DNA from: CAZDHT01 sp964505325
GTDB taxonomy: Bacteria; Planctomycetota; PUPC01
Assembly (NCBI GenBank): GCA_964505325.1
Contig: CAZDHT010000060.1
Coordinates: 1 to 22,811 of the forward strand
Length of the DNA stretch: 22,811 nucleotides
Direction: 5' to 3'
Position numbers and translations under genes: made by a program. Positions 6,126 to 15,584 of this stretch are shown here, in pieces. Within the stretch, counting starts at the first letter, position 1. Each line of letters opens with the position of its first letter. Under the pieces are notes generated by a model. The model saw nothing but the letters and a program-made list of their open reading frames with translations, was not told the DNA's origin and made no database searches.

Positions 6126-7571
6126 GTGGCGAACTGTGATTTCGGATTGATCGGGCTCGCCGTGATGGGCGAAAACCTGATCCTCAACATCGAGAGCAAG
6201 GGCTTCTCGGTCGCCGTGTTCAACCGCACGGTGGAGAAGGTCGACCGGTTCATCGAGGGCCGGGCGAAGGGGAAGAACATCGTGGGGACGCATTCGGTCG
6301 AGGAGCTGGCCGCCGCGCTGGCGAAGCCGCGCAAGATCATGCTGATGGTCAAGGCGGGGCAACCCGTCGATGACTTCATCGACAAGGTGGCGCCGCACCT
6401 CGAGCCGGGCGACCTGATCATCGACGGGGGCAACTCGTTCTTCGGCGACACGATCCGCCGCAACAAGGGCCTGGCGGAGAAGGGGATTCTGTACATCGGC
6501 ACGGGCGTGTCGGGCGGAGAGGAAGGCGCGCTCAAGGGCCCGGCGATCATGCCCGGCGGACAGCCGGAGGCATACGAGCTGGTGGAACCGATCTTCACGC
6601 GAATCGCGGCGCAGGTCGGCGGCGATCCGTGCTGCACGTACATCGGAGCCGACGGCGCCGGCCACTACGTCAAGATGGTGCACAACGGAATCGAGTACGG
6701 CGACATGCAGCTCATCTCCGAGGCGTATTACCTGATGAAGTACGCGCTGGGCATGACCGAGGCCGAGATGCACGAGGTCTTCAAGAGCTGGAACGAGGGC
6801 GACCTCGATTCATACTTGATCCAGATCACCACCGAGATTCTCGCGACGACCGATCCGGAGACGGGCAAGCCGATCACGGAGGTCATTCTCGATCGGGCGG
6901 GCCAGAAGGGGACGGGGAAGTGGACGTCGCAGAGCGCCCTCGACCTGGGGATCCCGGCGCCCACGATCGCCGAGGCGGTGTTCGCGCGGTGCATCTCGGC
7001 CATCAAGGACGAGCGGGTCGCGGCGGCGAAGGTGCTGGAAGGGCCGACGGGCACGTATGATGGCGACCGGGATGAGTTCGTCAGGGCGATCCACGACGCG
7101 CTGTACGCGTCGAAGGTCTGCTCGTATGCGCAGGGGTTTGCGCTGATGGCCGGGGCGGCGGAGGAACACGGCTGGGACCTGCACTTCGGCGAGATCGCGA
7201 TGATCTGGCGCGGTGGCTGCATCATCCGGGCCCACTTCCTCAACCGGATTGGGGAGGCGTTCGACCGCGAACCGGACCTGAGGAACCTGCTGCTGGACGA
7301 CTACTTCAAGGGCATCGTGCACGCGTCGCAGGACAACTGGCGCGCGGTCGTGATGGAGGCGACGAAGCTCGGCGTCCCGGTCCCGGCGTTCAGCTCGGCG
7401 TTGGCGTACTACGACAGCTACCGGCGCGGGCGGCTCTCGGCGAACATGATCCAGGCACTGCGCGATTACTTCGGCGCCCACACGTACGAACGCGTCGACA
7501 AGGAAGGCCACTTCCACACCAACTGGACCGGCGAGGGCGGCGACACCACGGCGAGCACGTACGTCGCCTGA
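6126..7571 (+). CDS. gnd: 6-phosphogluconate dehydrogenase, decarboxylating
   Basis: Converts 6-phosphogluconate to ribulose 5-phosphate and CO2 with NADP+, in the oxidative pentose phosphate pathway. The 481-residue product is full length. An N-terminal Rossmann fold begins FGLIGLAVMGENLILNIES with FNRT at the end of strand 2, usual for NADP-dependent enzymes. The signature GVSGGEEGALKGPAIMPGG, the active-site segment VKMVHNGIEYGDMQLISEAY with its catalytic Lys, and GTGKWTSQSALDLG and WRGGCIIRAHFLNRI in the helical domain are all present. The GTG at 6126 is chosen because GGAG (6115-6118) lies 7 nt upstream and the protein then starts VANCDFGLIGLAVMG as in the family; an ATG at 6096 would add residues with no such support. 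It is divergent from the SGNH hydrolase gene and convergent with the kinase gene. Confidence 0.97.
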   Translation: MANCDFGLIGLAVMGENLILNIESKGFSVAVFNRTVEKVDRFIEGRAKGKNIVGTHSVEELAAALAKPRKIMLMVKAGQPVDDFIDKVAPHLEPGDLIIDGGNSFFGDTIRRNKGLAEKGILYIGTGVSGGEEGALKGPAIMPGGQPEAYELVEPIFTRIAAQVGGDPCCTYIGADGAGHYVKMVHNGIEYGDMQLISEAYYLMKYALGMTEAEMHEVFKSWNEGDLDSYLIQITTEILATTDPETGKPITEVILDRAGQKGTGKWTSQSALDLGIPAPTIAEAVFARCISAIKDERVAAAKVLEGPTGTYDGDRDEFVRAIHDALYASKVCSYAQGFALMAGAAEEHGWDLHFGEIAMIWRGGCIIRAHFLNRIGEAFDREPDLRNLLLDDYFKGIVHASQDNWRAVVMEATKLGVPVPAFSSALAYYDSYRRGRLSANMIQALRDYFGAHTYERVDKEGHFHTNWTGEGGDTTASTYVA

Positions 7572-7583
7572 TCGTCGCAGCCC

Positions 7584-7597
7584 GCAGACTTGTCTGC
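7584..7597. terminator. Short hairpin between convergent gnd and kinase genes
   Basis: GCAGAC (7584-7589) and GTCTGC (7592-7597) form a perfect 6-bp stem around TT in the 36-nt gap between the two convergent stop codons. No T-run accompanies it, so a bidirectional terminator role is only a guess from position. Confidence 0.3.
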
Positions 7598-7607
7598 CCT
7601 GCCCTGA

Positions 7608-10600
7608 TCACTCGGACGACTCGCCTGCGAACGCCGCGGGAAGGTCGTCCACGCCGAAGGGTTTCTTCAGGACGGCGTGCGCCGCCGCCAGGCAGTCCTT
7701 GGGGATGTTGGCCCTGGTGAGCGCGGTGATGATGATGATCTTCGCGTCGGGCTGGACCTCCTTCAGCGTGCGCAGGGTGGCGGCGCCGTCCATCTCGCCG
7801 GGCATGAGCAGGTCGAGGAAGACGTAAGGGAACGCCGCGTCGCGGCAGGCGTGGGCCGCCGCCTGGCCGGTGGACGCCTCGGCCACGTTGTACCCCAGGT
7901 CGCCGAGGTGTACGGTAAGCCAGAAGCGCATCAGGTTGTCATCGTCGACCACGAGGATCGAAGTGCCCCGCTCGGGCATCGCTTGGGCGGCGGGGCTGAG
8001 CCGGGGCGGCGCGGTCGGGACGGCCCGCACGGGCAGCCGGACGGTGAAGGTGGCGCCCTGGCCCGGCCGGCTCTCAACGTCGATGGTTCCGCCGCACTCG
8101 CGCACGATGGTGCGCGACTCGGGCAGCCCCAGGCCGAGGTGCAAAGGCTCCTCGCCGCCGGGGCCGGGTCCGAGCTTGGTGGTGAAGAACGGGTCGAACA
8201 CCCTCGGCAGGTCTTCGGCCCGGATGCCGGCGCCGGAGTCGTGGACCGAGATCACAATGCGGCTCTGGTCCGCGTCGTGGCGGACGGATATGTCGACGCG
8301 TCCGTCGCTCCCGATGCTGTCGCGAGCGTTGGTGATCAGGTTGAGAAGCACTTGAAGGATCTGGCCCTCGTTGATCCAGGTGGGCGGGACGGCCTGGTAG
8401 GACTCGGCGACCCCGATGTGCCGCGGGGCCAGCGATGGCCCCATCATGCCGACCACGGTGCCGGCGACCGAGGCGACGTCGATCTGCCGCTCCTGTCCGG
8501 GGGAATCGGCCCGGGAAAGCGAGGTCATTCGGCCCGCGATGACGCCGCCGCGCTCGGCGACGGCGCGGCAGGCGTCGATGAGACGAGGGGCGAGGGAGGC
8601 GTCGGCCCCGGCCAAGTCGGACAGGCCCCGCAGCCCGCCGAGCATGTTGTTCAGCTCGTGCGACACGCTCAGCGCGAGGGTTCCGATCGTTGCCATGCGC
8701 TGGGTGAGGATGAGGCGCTGCTCGAGCAGGACCGAGGCGGTGACGTCGCGGGCCACGAACAGCACGCCTTCCGCCTCGCCCGGCCCCGGTTTTAGCGCCG
8801 AGGCGCGGACGTTGACCCAGATGTCCTCGCCGCTCTTGCGGCGGCAGGGCAGGCGGGCATGCGACCACACGCGTTGCTCTTTGACAGCCGATTCGATTCG
8901 CTCGTTGATCTGCGCCGTCTGGCCGGGGTCGCGGAGCAGAAACTCCAGCCCGGTGCGGCCGAGCACCTCGTCCTGGGAATAGCCGGACAGCTCCTGGGCG
9001 CCGCGGTTCCAGTAGGTCACGGCCCGGTCGTTGTCGGCCACAGTCACTGCATCGGTCACGTTGGCGAGGATCTGGGCCTGGCGCTCGATCTGCTCGCGCG
9101 CCCGGACCGCTTCGGTGACATCACGGAGGATCGCCATGCGCAGGCGCTGCCCGGCGAACTGGATGGGCGCGCTCGTTGCATCCACCCAGAAGGGGGTTCC
9201 GTCCCTCTTCACGCCGGGGCGGACGCCGAGCCGCTCCGGGACGGGAGTTTCCATGGCCGCCTCCATCTCCTTGCGCACGGCTTCCCGCCGGCTCTTCGGG
9301 GGCAGGTCCAAGACGCTGACTTCCCCGGCTTCGATTTGCTCAGAGGTGTAGCCGTACAGCTCGAGCATCACGTCGTTCGCCGAGACCAGCTTGGTTGTGG
9401 CGGGATCGTAGAGGAACACGGCATCGGGGATGACCTCGTAGATGGTGCGGTATCGCTCCTCGGACTGGCGGAGCGCCTCCTGGGCGCGCTTCTGCTCGGT
9501 GATGTCGCGCCAGATGGCGTGAACAGAGTTCTTGCCGCGGACGGAAATGCGCCGGGTGTTCACTTGGACGTCGCGGATGTCCCCGTCCTTTCGGCGCTGC
9601 TTCGTCTCGAAGATGTCGTGGCCTTGCCGAACGACCTTCGCGAGGTGCTGGGCCGCTTCCTCGGGCGACTCGATCACGTCGATGTCGGCAAGGGTGAGCC
9701 GGCTGAACTCGTCCCGCGTGTAGCCCAGGTTCCGGCAGGCGCTGTCGTTGAACTCGACCAGGGCTCCGCTCTCGGCGTCCAGCAGGACCACGGAGTCCGT
9801 GGCCTGCTCGAACACCGCGCGGTAGCGCTCCTCGGAGTCGCGGAGCGCCTCTTCGGCGCGCGTGCGCTCGGTGATGTCCATCGTGATCTCGACGACGCCC
9901 ACGAGGCCGCCGTTCTCGTCCTGAACGGGGGAGCTCCTCACGAGCCATTGCCTGCCTTCGGGGGTGGCGATTTCCTCTTCGTGCGGCCCGCCGGTCTCGA
10001 GGGTTCTTTTCACGGGACAGCCGTCACAGGGCCTGGAACGGCCCTGCCACAACTCGTAACAGTTTTTTCCCGCGATCTGCTGCGGCGTCAGCCCGATCGA
10101 GTCACACGCGCTCCTGTTCGCCCACACGATCACCATGTCCCGGTTGTGATAGATGACGTGCTCGGTCATGCTGTTGAGGATCGCGGCCTGCTCTCGCTGG
10201 GTGCGCCGTAGCGCCGACTCGGCCTGTCTCTCCCGGGTGATGTCACGGCCGACCGCCTGGAACTCGAGAAAGTTGCCCTGCTCGTCAAAGATCCTTCGAT
10301 TCGTCCACTGCGTCCACCGGGCCTCGCCGTTCCGAAGCACGACGCGATCCTCGATTGTGGCGGACGGCCGCTCGGGGGTGAGGGACGCGAGCTGGCCCTC
10401 GACCGCTCCGCGATCACCTTCGTGGACGTAGGGGAAGAAGCTGCGCCCGAGGAGTTGCTCGGCGGGCGCCTCGAAATAACGGCAGAGGGCCTCGTTGACG
10501 AACGTGACCGTTCCGTCTTCCTGGAAGCGGCAGATGAACTCGGTCTGGTCCTCGACCACCCGGCGGTACCGCTCCTCGGACTCGCGCAGCGCCTCCTCGG

Positions 10601-13037
10601 CCTGCCGGCGGCGGGTAGTGTCACGGGCGACGCCCATCACCGCCTCGACCTCGCCCGCGTCGTTCCGGAGCGGGGTGAGCCGGGTGTCGAGCCAGACCTC
10701 CCGGTCGGGCGCGTGGGCGAATCGGACGGTGCGCTCGACGGACACGGGCTGCCCCGTCTGAAGCACGCTCGTCAGGTGCTTTTCGAGCCCTTCGATCGAG
10801 CTGGGGTGTAAGAGCCGGCGGAGGGGTGTGCCGATCGTGGCCTCCGGCGTCCGTCGGAACTGCTTGGCGCCGAAGTCGTTCACGTACTGCACGGTCATGT
10901 CCGGGTTGATAATGAAGATGGAGTCACGGGCGGACTCGGCGAGGGTGCGGTAGCGCTCTTCGCTGTGGCGGAGGGCGGCTGCGGCCTTGCGGCGTTCGGT
11001 CACATCGCGGGTGATGATCAGCTTAAGCGGGCGGCCGTGCAGCTCGGTGTCCGTGGTGGTGATTTCCGCCCAGAAGTCCGAGCCGTCCTTGCGGAGGCGG
11101 CGGTGGACCGGATAGTGGCGCGGCCCGGGCTGCGTTTGCAGGATTTCCGACAGTTCCCGGATTCGCGCCCGGTCCTCTGGGTGGACCGGCCAGTAGGCCT
11201 CCAGGGTCCTCCCCTTCAGTTCGTCCGGGGCGTATCCGTACATCCGGCAAAAGGCATCGTTGGCGTGAACCACTTCCCGCCGCTCGGAGTCGTACAGGAA
11301 GACCGCGTCGGGGATCGCCTCATAGATGGCGCGGTAGCGCGCTTCGGACTGGGCCAGTTCCCGGGTCCGCTCGGCCACGCGGCGTTCAAGGCTCTCGGTC
11401 AGTTGCCGGACTGTCTCTTCCGCCTTCTTGCGCTCGGTGATGTCTATGGAGAACCCGATGATGCCCACGATGTCGCCGCGTTCGTTCTTGTAGGGCACTT
11501 TGTCCGTGCTCACCCACATCAGCCCAGAGGGAGTCGCCACCGCCTCCTCGATGCGCTTCTCGGGCGTGCCCGATTGAATGATCTCCTGGTTGTCGCGGAG
11601 GAACTTGTCAGCCATCTCGCTGGGGTACAGCTCGGAGAGGGGCCGGCCTTCGACCTCGGCGGGCGTCTTGTGCAGCGCCGCGGCGAACGCCTGGTTGGCC
11701 CGGATGAGCTGGCCTTGGCGGTCGGTCCAGAAGATCATCGCCGGGACGGTGTTGAGCAGGACGGCCTGTTCGGCGCTGAGGTTGTTGAGTTCGGCTTCGG
11801 CCCGTTTCCGCGCCGTGATGTCCCAGAAGATGCCCAGGATACCAGTCGTGTTGCCCTCGGCGTCCCGAATGGGCGTTTTCACGGTGCGGACGATGATTTC
11901 CTTCCCGTCCTGGACGTATTTCTCTTCGATGTCTTTCGTCTGGCCGGACTCAATGACGGTGCGGTCATCGGCCCTGTACTTCTCGGCCAACTCCTCCGGG
12001 AAGAAATCGTAATCGGTCTTCCCGGCGCATTCCTCGGGGCGGATCTTCAAATCTCGGGCGAAGTTCTCGTTGCACGAGACGTAGACCAACTCGGTGTCCT
12101 TGCAGAAAATCTTCTGCGGGAGATTTTCGAGCAGGGTTCGGTGTTTACTCTCGCTCTCCCGCAGCGCCTCCTCCGCCCCCTTGCGCTCGGTGATGTCCAT
12201 GCACATGCCGACGGTGCGCTCGGGCTCGCCCTCGTCGCCGCGGACGACGTTGCCGATGTCCTGGACCCACCGAACCGCGCCGTCCGCCCGCACCAGCCGG
12301 TACTCGATGTTGTAGCCCTTGCCTTCTCGGGCGCACGCCGCGAAGGCGCTGGTGGCGCGTTCGACGTCGTCCGGGTGGATGCGTCGGGCGAGGTCCTCGG
12401 GCGTGCCGCCGAATCCGCCGGGCTCGAGGCCGGCGATGTGTTCAAGCTCTTCGGACCAGGTTCCGCGCCGGGTGCGCAGGTCCCACTCCCAGCTCCCGAT
12501 GTGCGCGGCCCGTTGAGCGAGGGCGTAGCGCCGCTCGCTTTCGCGCAGCGCCGCCTCCGCTTCCTGGTGCGCCGTGACGTCCACGGCGATGATGCCCAGG
12601 CCGTCCCCGGCTTTGAAGGCTCTCAGATCCACGTGTTTCTCGCCGTGCTCCGTCTGGAACACGGCGTCGCAGGCGAACGGCTTGCCGGTCCTCAGCACCT
12701 CGGCGTACTTCCCATACCGGCCCGAGGGCTCGACGTCGGCGTAGACCTCGCGGAGCTCCTTGCCGATGACCTCCAGCGGCGTTCGCCCGACATCCCGCGC
12801 CGATGATTCGCTGACGCGGATGATGCGCAGGTCCGAGTCCAGCAGAATGAACCCGTCGGTCGCGAAGTCAAGGAAATGAAGCAAGGTCTCTTCGACCTGT
12901 CGGTCGGGCGGCTCCGCCGGGGCGCGTTCGGCCGGCCGCCCGGCGCGGCGCCGCTTACCCTGAGACTCCTCCAGGGCCGACTCGAGCGCGGCGACGCGCC
13001 GGGCCAGCTCCTCGTACGTCGGTTTCTTGGCAGACAT
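7608..13037 (-). CDS. Multi-PAS hybrid histidine kinase with C-terminal receiver
   Basis: 1809 residues with no membrane segment, so a cytosolic sensor. After an N-terminal coiled coil (1-48) there are 11 tandem PAS units, counted from their closing D-(I/V/T)-T motifs: ~48-160, 168-288, 296-413, 424-538, 565-683, 692-811, 822-937, 946-1058, 1068-1183, 1193-1310 and 1318-1434. A coiled coil sits near 538-565. The kinase core follows: H box SHELNNMLGG with phosphorylated His1460, N box NLITNARDSI (Asn1570), DSGAGI (1600-1605), FDPFFTTK and GLGLPESRTI. The C-terminal receiver (~1692-1805) has an acidic triad at 1698-1700, phospho-acceptor Asp1742 in DLLMPG, and Lys in KKPF. PAS 8 carries CDGCPVKRTLE, a CxxCP motif seen in some PAS domains. 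GAGAGGAAAG precedes the ATG. The signal sensed and any DNA-binding partner are unknown. Confidence 0.95.
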   Translation of the reverse strand: MSAKKPTYEELARRVAALESALEESQGKRRRAGRPAERAPAEPPDRQVEETLLHFLDFATDGFILLDSDLRIIRVSESSARDVGRTPLEVIGKELREVYADVEPSGRYGKYAEVLRTGKPFACDAVFQTEHGEKHVDLRAFKAGDGLGIIAVDVTAHQEAEAALRESERRYALAQRAAHIGSWEWDLRTRRGTWSEELEHIAGLEPGGFGGTPEDLARRIHPDDVERATSAFAACAREGKGYNIEYRLVRADGAVRWVQDIGNVVRGDEGEPERTVGMCMDITERKGAEEALRESESKHRTLLENLPQKIFCKDTELVYVSCNENFARDLKIRPEECAGKTDYDFFPEELAEKYRADDRTVIESGQTKDIEEKYVQDGKEIIVRTVKTPIRDAEGNTTGILGIFWDITARKRAEAELNNLSAEQAVLLNTVPAMIFWTDRQGQLIRANQAFAAALHKTPAEVEGRPLSELYPSEMADKFLRDNQEIIQSGTPEKRIEEAVATPSGLMWVSTDKVPYKNERGDIVGIIGFSIDITERKKAEETVRQLTESLERRVAERTRELAQSEARYRAIYEAIPDAVFLYDSERREVVHANDAFCRMYGYAPDELKGRTLEAYWPVHPEDRARIRELSEILQTQPGPRHYPVHRRLRKDGSDFWAEITTTDTELHGRPLKLIITRDVTERRKAAAALRHSEERYRTLAESARDSIFIINPDMTVQYVNDFGAKQFRRTPEATIGTPLRRLLHPSSIEGLEKHLTSVLQTGQPVSVERTVRFAHAPDREVWLDTRLTPLRNDAGEVEAVMGVARDTTRRRQAEEALRESEERYRRVVEDQTEFICRFQEDGTVTFVNEALCRYFEAPAEQLLGRSFFPYVHEGDRGAVEGQLASLTPERPSATIEDRVVLRNGEARWTQWTNRRIFDEQGNFLEFQAVGRDITRERQAESALRRTQREQAAILNSMTEHVIYHNRDMVIVWANRSACDSIGLTPQQIAGKNCYELWQGRSRPCDGCPVKRTLETGGPHEEEIATPEGRQWLVRSSPVQDENGGLVGVVEITMDITERTRAEEALRDSEERYRAVFEQATDSVVLLDAESGALVEFNDSACRNLGYTRDEFSRLTLADIDVIESPEEAAQHLAKVVRQGHDIFETKQRRKDGDIRDVQVNTRRISVRGKNSVHAIWRDITEQKRAQEALRQSEERYRTIYEVIPDAVFLYDPATTKLVSANDVMLELYGYTSEQIEAGEVSVLDLPPKSRREAVRKEMEAAMETPVPERLGVRPGVKRDGTPFWVDATSAPIQFAGQRLRMAILRDVTEAVRAREQIERQAQILANVTDAVTVADNDRAVTYWNRGAQELSGYSQDEVLGRTGLEFLLRDPGQTAQINERIESAVKEQRVWSHARLPCRRKSGEDIWVNVRASALKPGPGEAEGVLFVARDVTASVLLEQRLILTQRMATIGTLALSVSHELNNMLGGLRGLSDLAGADASLAPRLIDACRAVAERGGVIAGRMTSLSRADSPGQERQIDVASVAGTVVGMMGPSLAPRHIGVAESYQAVPPTWINEGQILQVLLNLITNARDSIGSDGRVDISVRHDADQSRIVISVHDSGAGIRAEDLPRVFDPFFTTKLGPGPGGEEPLHLGLGLPESRTIVRECGGTIDVESRPGQGATFTVRLPVRAVPTAPPRLSPAAQAMPERGTSILVVDDDNLMRFWLTVHLGDLGYNVAEASTGQAAAHACRDAAFPYVFLDLLMPGEMDGAATLRTLKEVQPDAKIIIITALTRANIPKDCLAAAHAVLKKPFGVDDLPAAFAGESSE

Positions 13038-13079
13038 GCCGACTTTCCTCTCTATTGTGACGGTGGAGATACAACCTTT

Positions 13080-13107
13080 ATTGTAGGACGGCGCCGGCCA
13101 AAATCAA
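13080..13107 (-). promoter_or_regulatory. Probable promoter of the histidine kinase gene
   Basis: On the minus strand TTGATT (13102-13107), a 16-nt spacer and TACAAT (13080-13085) form a plausible sigma70 promoter 43 nt before the kinase ATG. It suggests the kinase can be expressed apart from uppP-ftsK. Confidence 0.5.
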
Positions 13108-13114
13108 CCGGCGC
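13091..13114. other. GC-rich hairpin overlapping the kinase promoter
   Basis: GCGCCGG (13091-13097) and CCGGCGC (13108-13114) pair perfectly around a 10-nt AT-rich loop. It lies between the ftsK stop and the kinase start and covers the -35 box and spacer of the predicted promoter. It could attenuate read-through from ftsK, but no T-run is present. Confidence 0.35.
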
Positions 13115-13199
13115 AGGCGCGGGGGGATAGGAGCACATGAGCATAGGAGAAGGGGGGGGCGGCGTGAGAGGCGCTTCCTTGCCCGCGCGCTCCCGCGCC

Positions 13200-15581
13200 C
13201 TACTCGTCGTCGGCGTGATCGTCCGAGAAGCGGGTCTCCTCGTCTTGCGCCAGGCCGGCGGAAGTGCGCTGCTCGGGCGGGATGCCGCGCTGCTCCTCCC
13301 ACTCCTCGAGGGTCATGATGACCTCCCGCGCCTTGCTGCCCTTGTAGCCGCCGACAATCCCTTCGACAGCCATCATGTCGACCAGGCGCGCCGACCGGGT
13401 GTAGCCGATCTCGAGCTTGCGCTGGAGCAGCGAAACGCTCCCCCGGCGGCTCTCCAGCACGACCCGGCAGGCATCGTCGTACAGGTCGTCCGGGCTGTAC
13501 TCGTCGGCCGGCGCGTCGTCGTCCCGGCCGAGCTGCTTCACGTTCATCAGGTACGCCGGCCGGCCCTGTTTGTTCACGAAATCGACCACGTTCCGGATCT
13601 CGTGGTCGCTGACGTAGGTGCCCTGGACGCGGACCAGGTCGGACGTGCCCGGCGGGACGAACAGCAGGTCGCCGCAGCCGAGCAGCTTTTCGGCACCGTT
13701 GCGGTCCAGGATGGTGCGCGAGTCGACCTTCGAGGTCACCTGGAACGAAATCCGCGTCGGCAGGTTGGATTTGATGAGGCCGGTGATGACGTCGACCGAC
13801 GGACGCTGCGTGGCCAGCACAATGTGAATGCCCACGGCCCGCGACTTCTGCGCCAGCCGCGTGATCGAGACCTCGACCTCCTTCGACGCCACCATCATCA
13901 TGTCGGCCAGCTCGTCCACCACGATCACGATGTACGGCATGTGGAACGGCACCTCTTCCTCGTCGTAGTCGAAATCGTCGCCGAGCCGCTGCGCGATCCC
14001 CTCCTCGCCCAGCTTGTTGTACTGCGTGATGTGGCGGACGCCGGCCCGGGCGAGCCAGTCGTAGCGCTCGTCCATCACCTTCGTCGCCCACTCCAGCACG
14101 TACGGCGCCCGCTTCATGTCCGTGACGACCGGGGTCAGCAGGTGCGGGATGTACTCGAACATCCCCAGGTCGACCATCTTCGGATCGACCAAGATGAGCC
14201 GCACGTTCTCCGGCCGGTGCAGCATCAGCGTGGTGACGATGATCGAGTTCAGACAGACGGACTTGCCCGAGCCTGTCGCGCCGGCGATGAGAAGGTGCGG
14301 CATTCGCGTCAGGTCGCTGAGGATCGGTGTGCCCGATGCGTCCTTGCCCAGCAGCACCGGCAGGATGAACTTGTCCTTCTTGGCCTTGAACTCGTCGCAG
14401 GTGAGCAGCTCGATCAGGTGCACGATCTCCTTGATCGCGTTCGGGACCTCCACCCCGGCGGTCGACTTGCCCGGAATCGGCGCCACCACACGGACGCTCT
14501 TGGCCTTGACCGCCATCGCGATGTCGTCCGAGAGGCTCGTAATCCGGTTTACCTTGATGCCCGGGGCGAGCGCGATCTCGTACCGCGTGACCGACGGCCC
14601 CTTCTCGATCCCGACCACCCGCGCCCCGATGCCGAACTCGGACAGCGTTCGTTCCAGGACCGTGCTGTTCTCGCGGATCGACGCCTCCAGTGCCCTCTCG
14701 TCGAACGGCTCCGCCGGGTCCAGGAGCGAAAGCGGCGGAAACTGGTAATCCTTGCCCACCACCGAGGACGGCATCACGGCGATCTTGTCCAGCGCCTTCG
14801 TCTTCCCCGCGCCCGCGGTCGCATCAATGGGCATCGGCGGCAGCTTCTCCTCCGGCGCCACCTCCTCGGCTTCCTTAGCGGCTGTCCCCGTCTCTTTGGG
14901 GACCGTCGCGACGGCGGACGTGGCGGCGGGCTCCGGCTCCGCCGGAAAGACCGGCGGCCTTGACACCTTGATCTTCGGCTTGAACTGGCGCCCGGCTTCC
15001 GCCCGCTCCCGGTACGCCGCCATCCAGCCCTTGGCCCGCGCCGACAAGCTCTTCGCGGCCCATACCGCCAACTCGTCCGCCGACAGAAGCAGCCCGCCCA
15101 ACGAGAACAGCAGCACGGTCACCAGCCAGGTGCCCCAGCGCCCGACGTGGAGGATCAGCACGTCCGACACGGCGATGCCCACGACCCCGCCGCTGCCGGG
15201 CATGTACGCCGTCTGTGGCCCGACCAGTTGCGCCGCCACGGCGGCCGAGACCAGCATGACCAGCGCGCCGAAGACGCCCATCCACGCATCAATCAGGTCG
15301 CGCTTCATCAGGCAGCGGATGGCAAACCCGATCGCCAGCGCCGCCGCCAGGTACGAAGCATATCCGAAATTCACCGTCAGCCAGTTCGCCAGCAGGGCGC
15401 CGACCCGTCCGCACACGTTATGGAACGTGCCGGCCGGCGGCCAGTACGCCTGGGACAGGTCGCGGCTGCTGAACGTCAACAGGCTGAGGAAAATGAACAG
15501 CGCCACAAAACCGAACGCGAGGCTGGTGGCCCGCTTGCGGACCATCGTCAGTTTGTTCAACGCTTCCGATTGGGATGGCAC
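13200..15581 (-). CDS. ftsK: FtsK/SpoIIIE-family DNA translocase
   Basis: Septal ATP-driven DNA pump that moves chromosome ends and positions dimer-resolution sites at division. 793 residues: about four membrane helices (residues ~17-165), a Pro/Ala/Glu linker (~200-260), then the alpha/beta motor. Walker A GATGSGKS is at 434-441, Walker B IVIVVDELAD at 551-560, and ATQRPSVDVITG at 590-601. The gamma winged-helix domain that reads polar DNA signals is at ~698-765 (DDLYDDACRVVLESRRGSVS to YKGSKAREV). The linker is short compared with E. coli FtsK. The start is GTG at 15581, with GGAGG overlapping the end of uppP, so translation is probably coupled. The gene ends in TAG. Confidence 0.96.
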   Translation of the reverse strand: MPSQSEALNKLTMVRKRATSLAFGFVALFIFLSLLTFSSRDLSQAYWPPAGTFHNVCGRVGALLANWLTVNFGYASYLAAALAIGFAIRCLMKRDLIDAWMGVFGALVMLVSAAVAAQLVGPQTAYMPGSGGVVGIAVSDVLILHVGRWGTWLVTVLLFSLGGLLLSADELAVWAAKSLSARAKGWMAAYRERAEAGRQFKPKIKVSRPPVFPAEPEPAATSAVATVPKETGTAAKEAEEVAPEEKLPPMPIDATAGAGKTKALDKIAVMPSSVVGKDYQFPPLSLLDPAEPFDERALEASIRENSTVLERTLSEFGIGARVVGIEKGPSVTRYEIALAPGIKVNRITSLSDDIAMAVKAKSVRVVAPIPGKSTAGVEVPNAIKEIVHLIELLTCDEFKAKKDKFILPVLLGKDASGTPILSDLTRMPHLLIAGATGSGKSVCLNSIIVTTLMLHRPENVRLILVDPKMVDLGMFEYIPHLLTPVVTDMKRAPYVLEWATKVMDERYDWLARAGVRHITQYNKLGEEGIAQRLGDDFDYDEEEVPFHMPYIVIVVDELADMMMVASKEVEVSITRLAQKSRAVGIHIVLATQRPSVDVITGLIKSNLPTRISFQVTSKVDSRTILDRNGAEKLLGCGDLLFVPPGTSDLVRVQGTYVSDHEIRNVVDFVNKQGRPAYLMNVKQLGRDDDAPADEYSPDDLYDDACRVVLESRRGSVSLLQRKLEIGYTRSARLVDMMAVEGIVGGYKGSKAREVIMTLEEWEEQRGIPPEQRTSAGLAQDEETRFSDDHADDE

Positions 15582-15584
15582 GAG

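Noticed and set aside
10965..14963. Long plus-strand open frames (613 codons at 10965-12806, 608 codons at 13137-14963, and similar ones at 399-1328 and 4298-5383)
   Set aside because: They lie opposite firmly identified minus-strand genes in GC-rich DNA, have Arg/Val/Gly/His-rich composition and show no domain.
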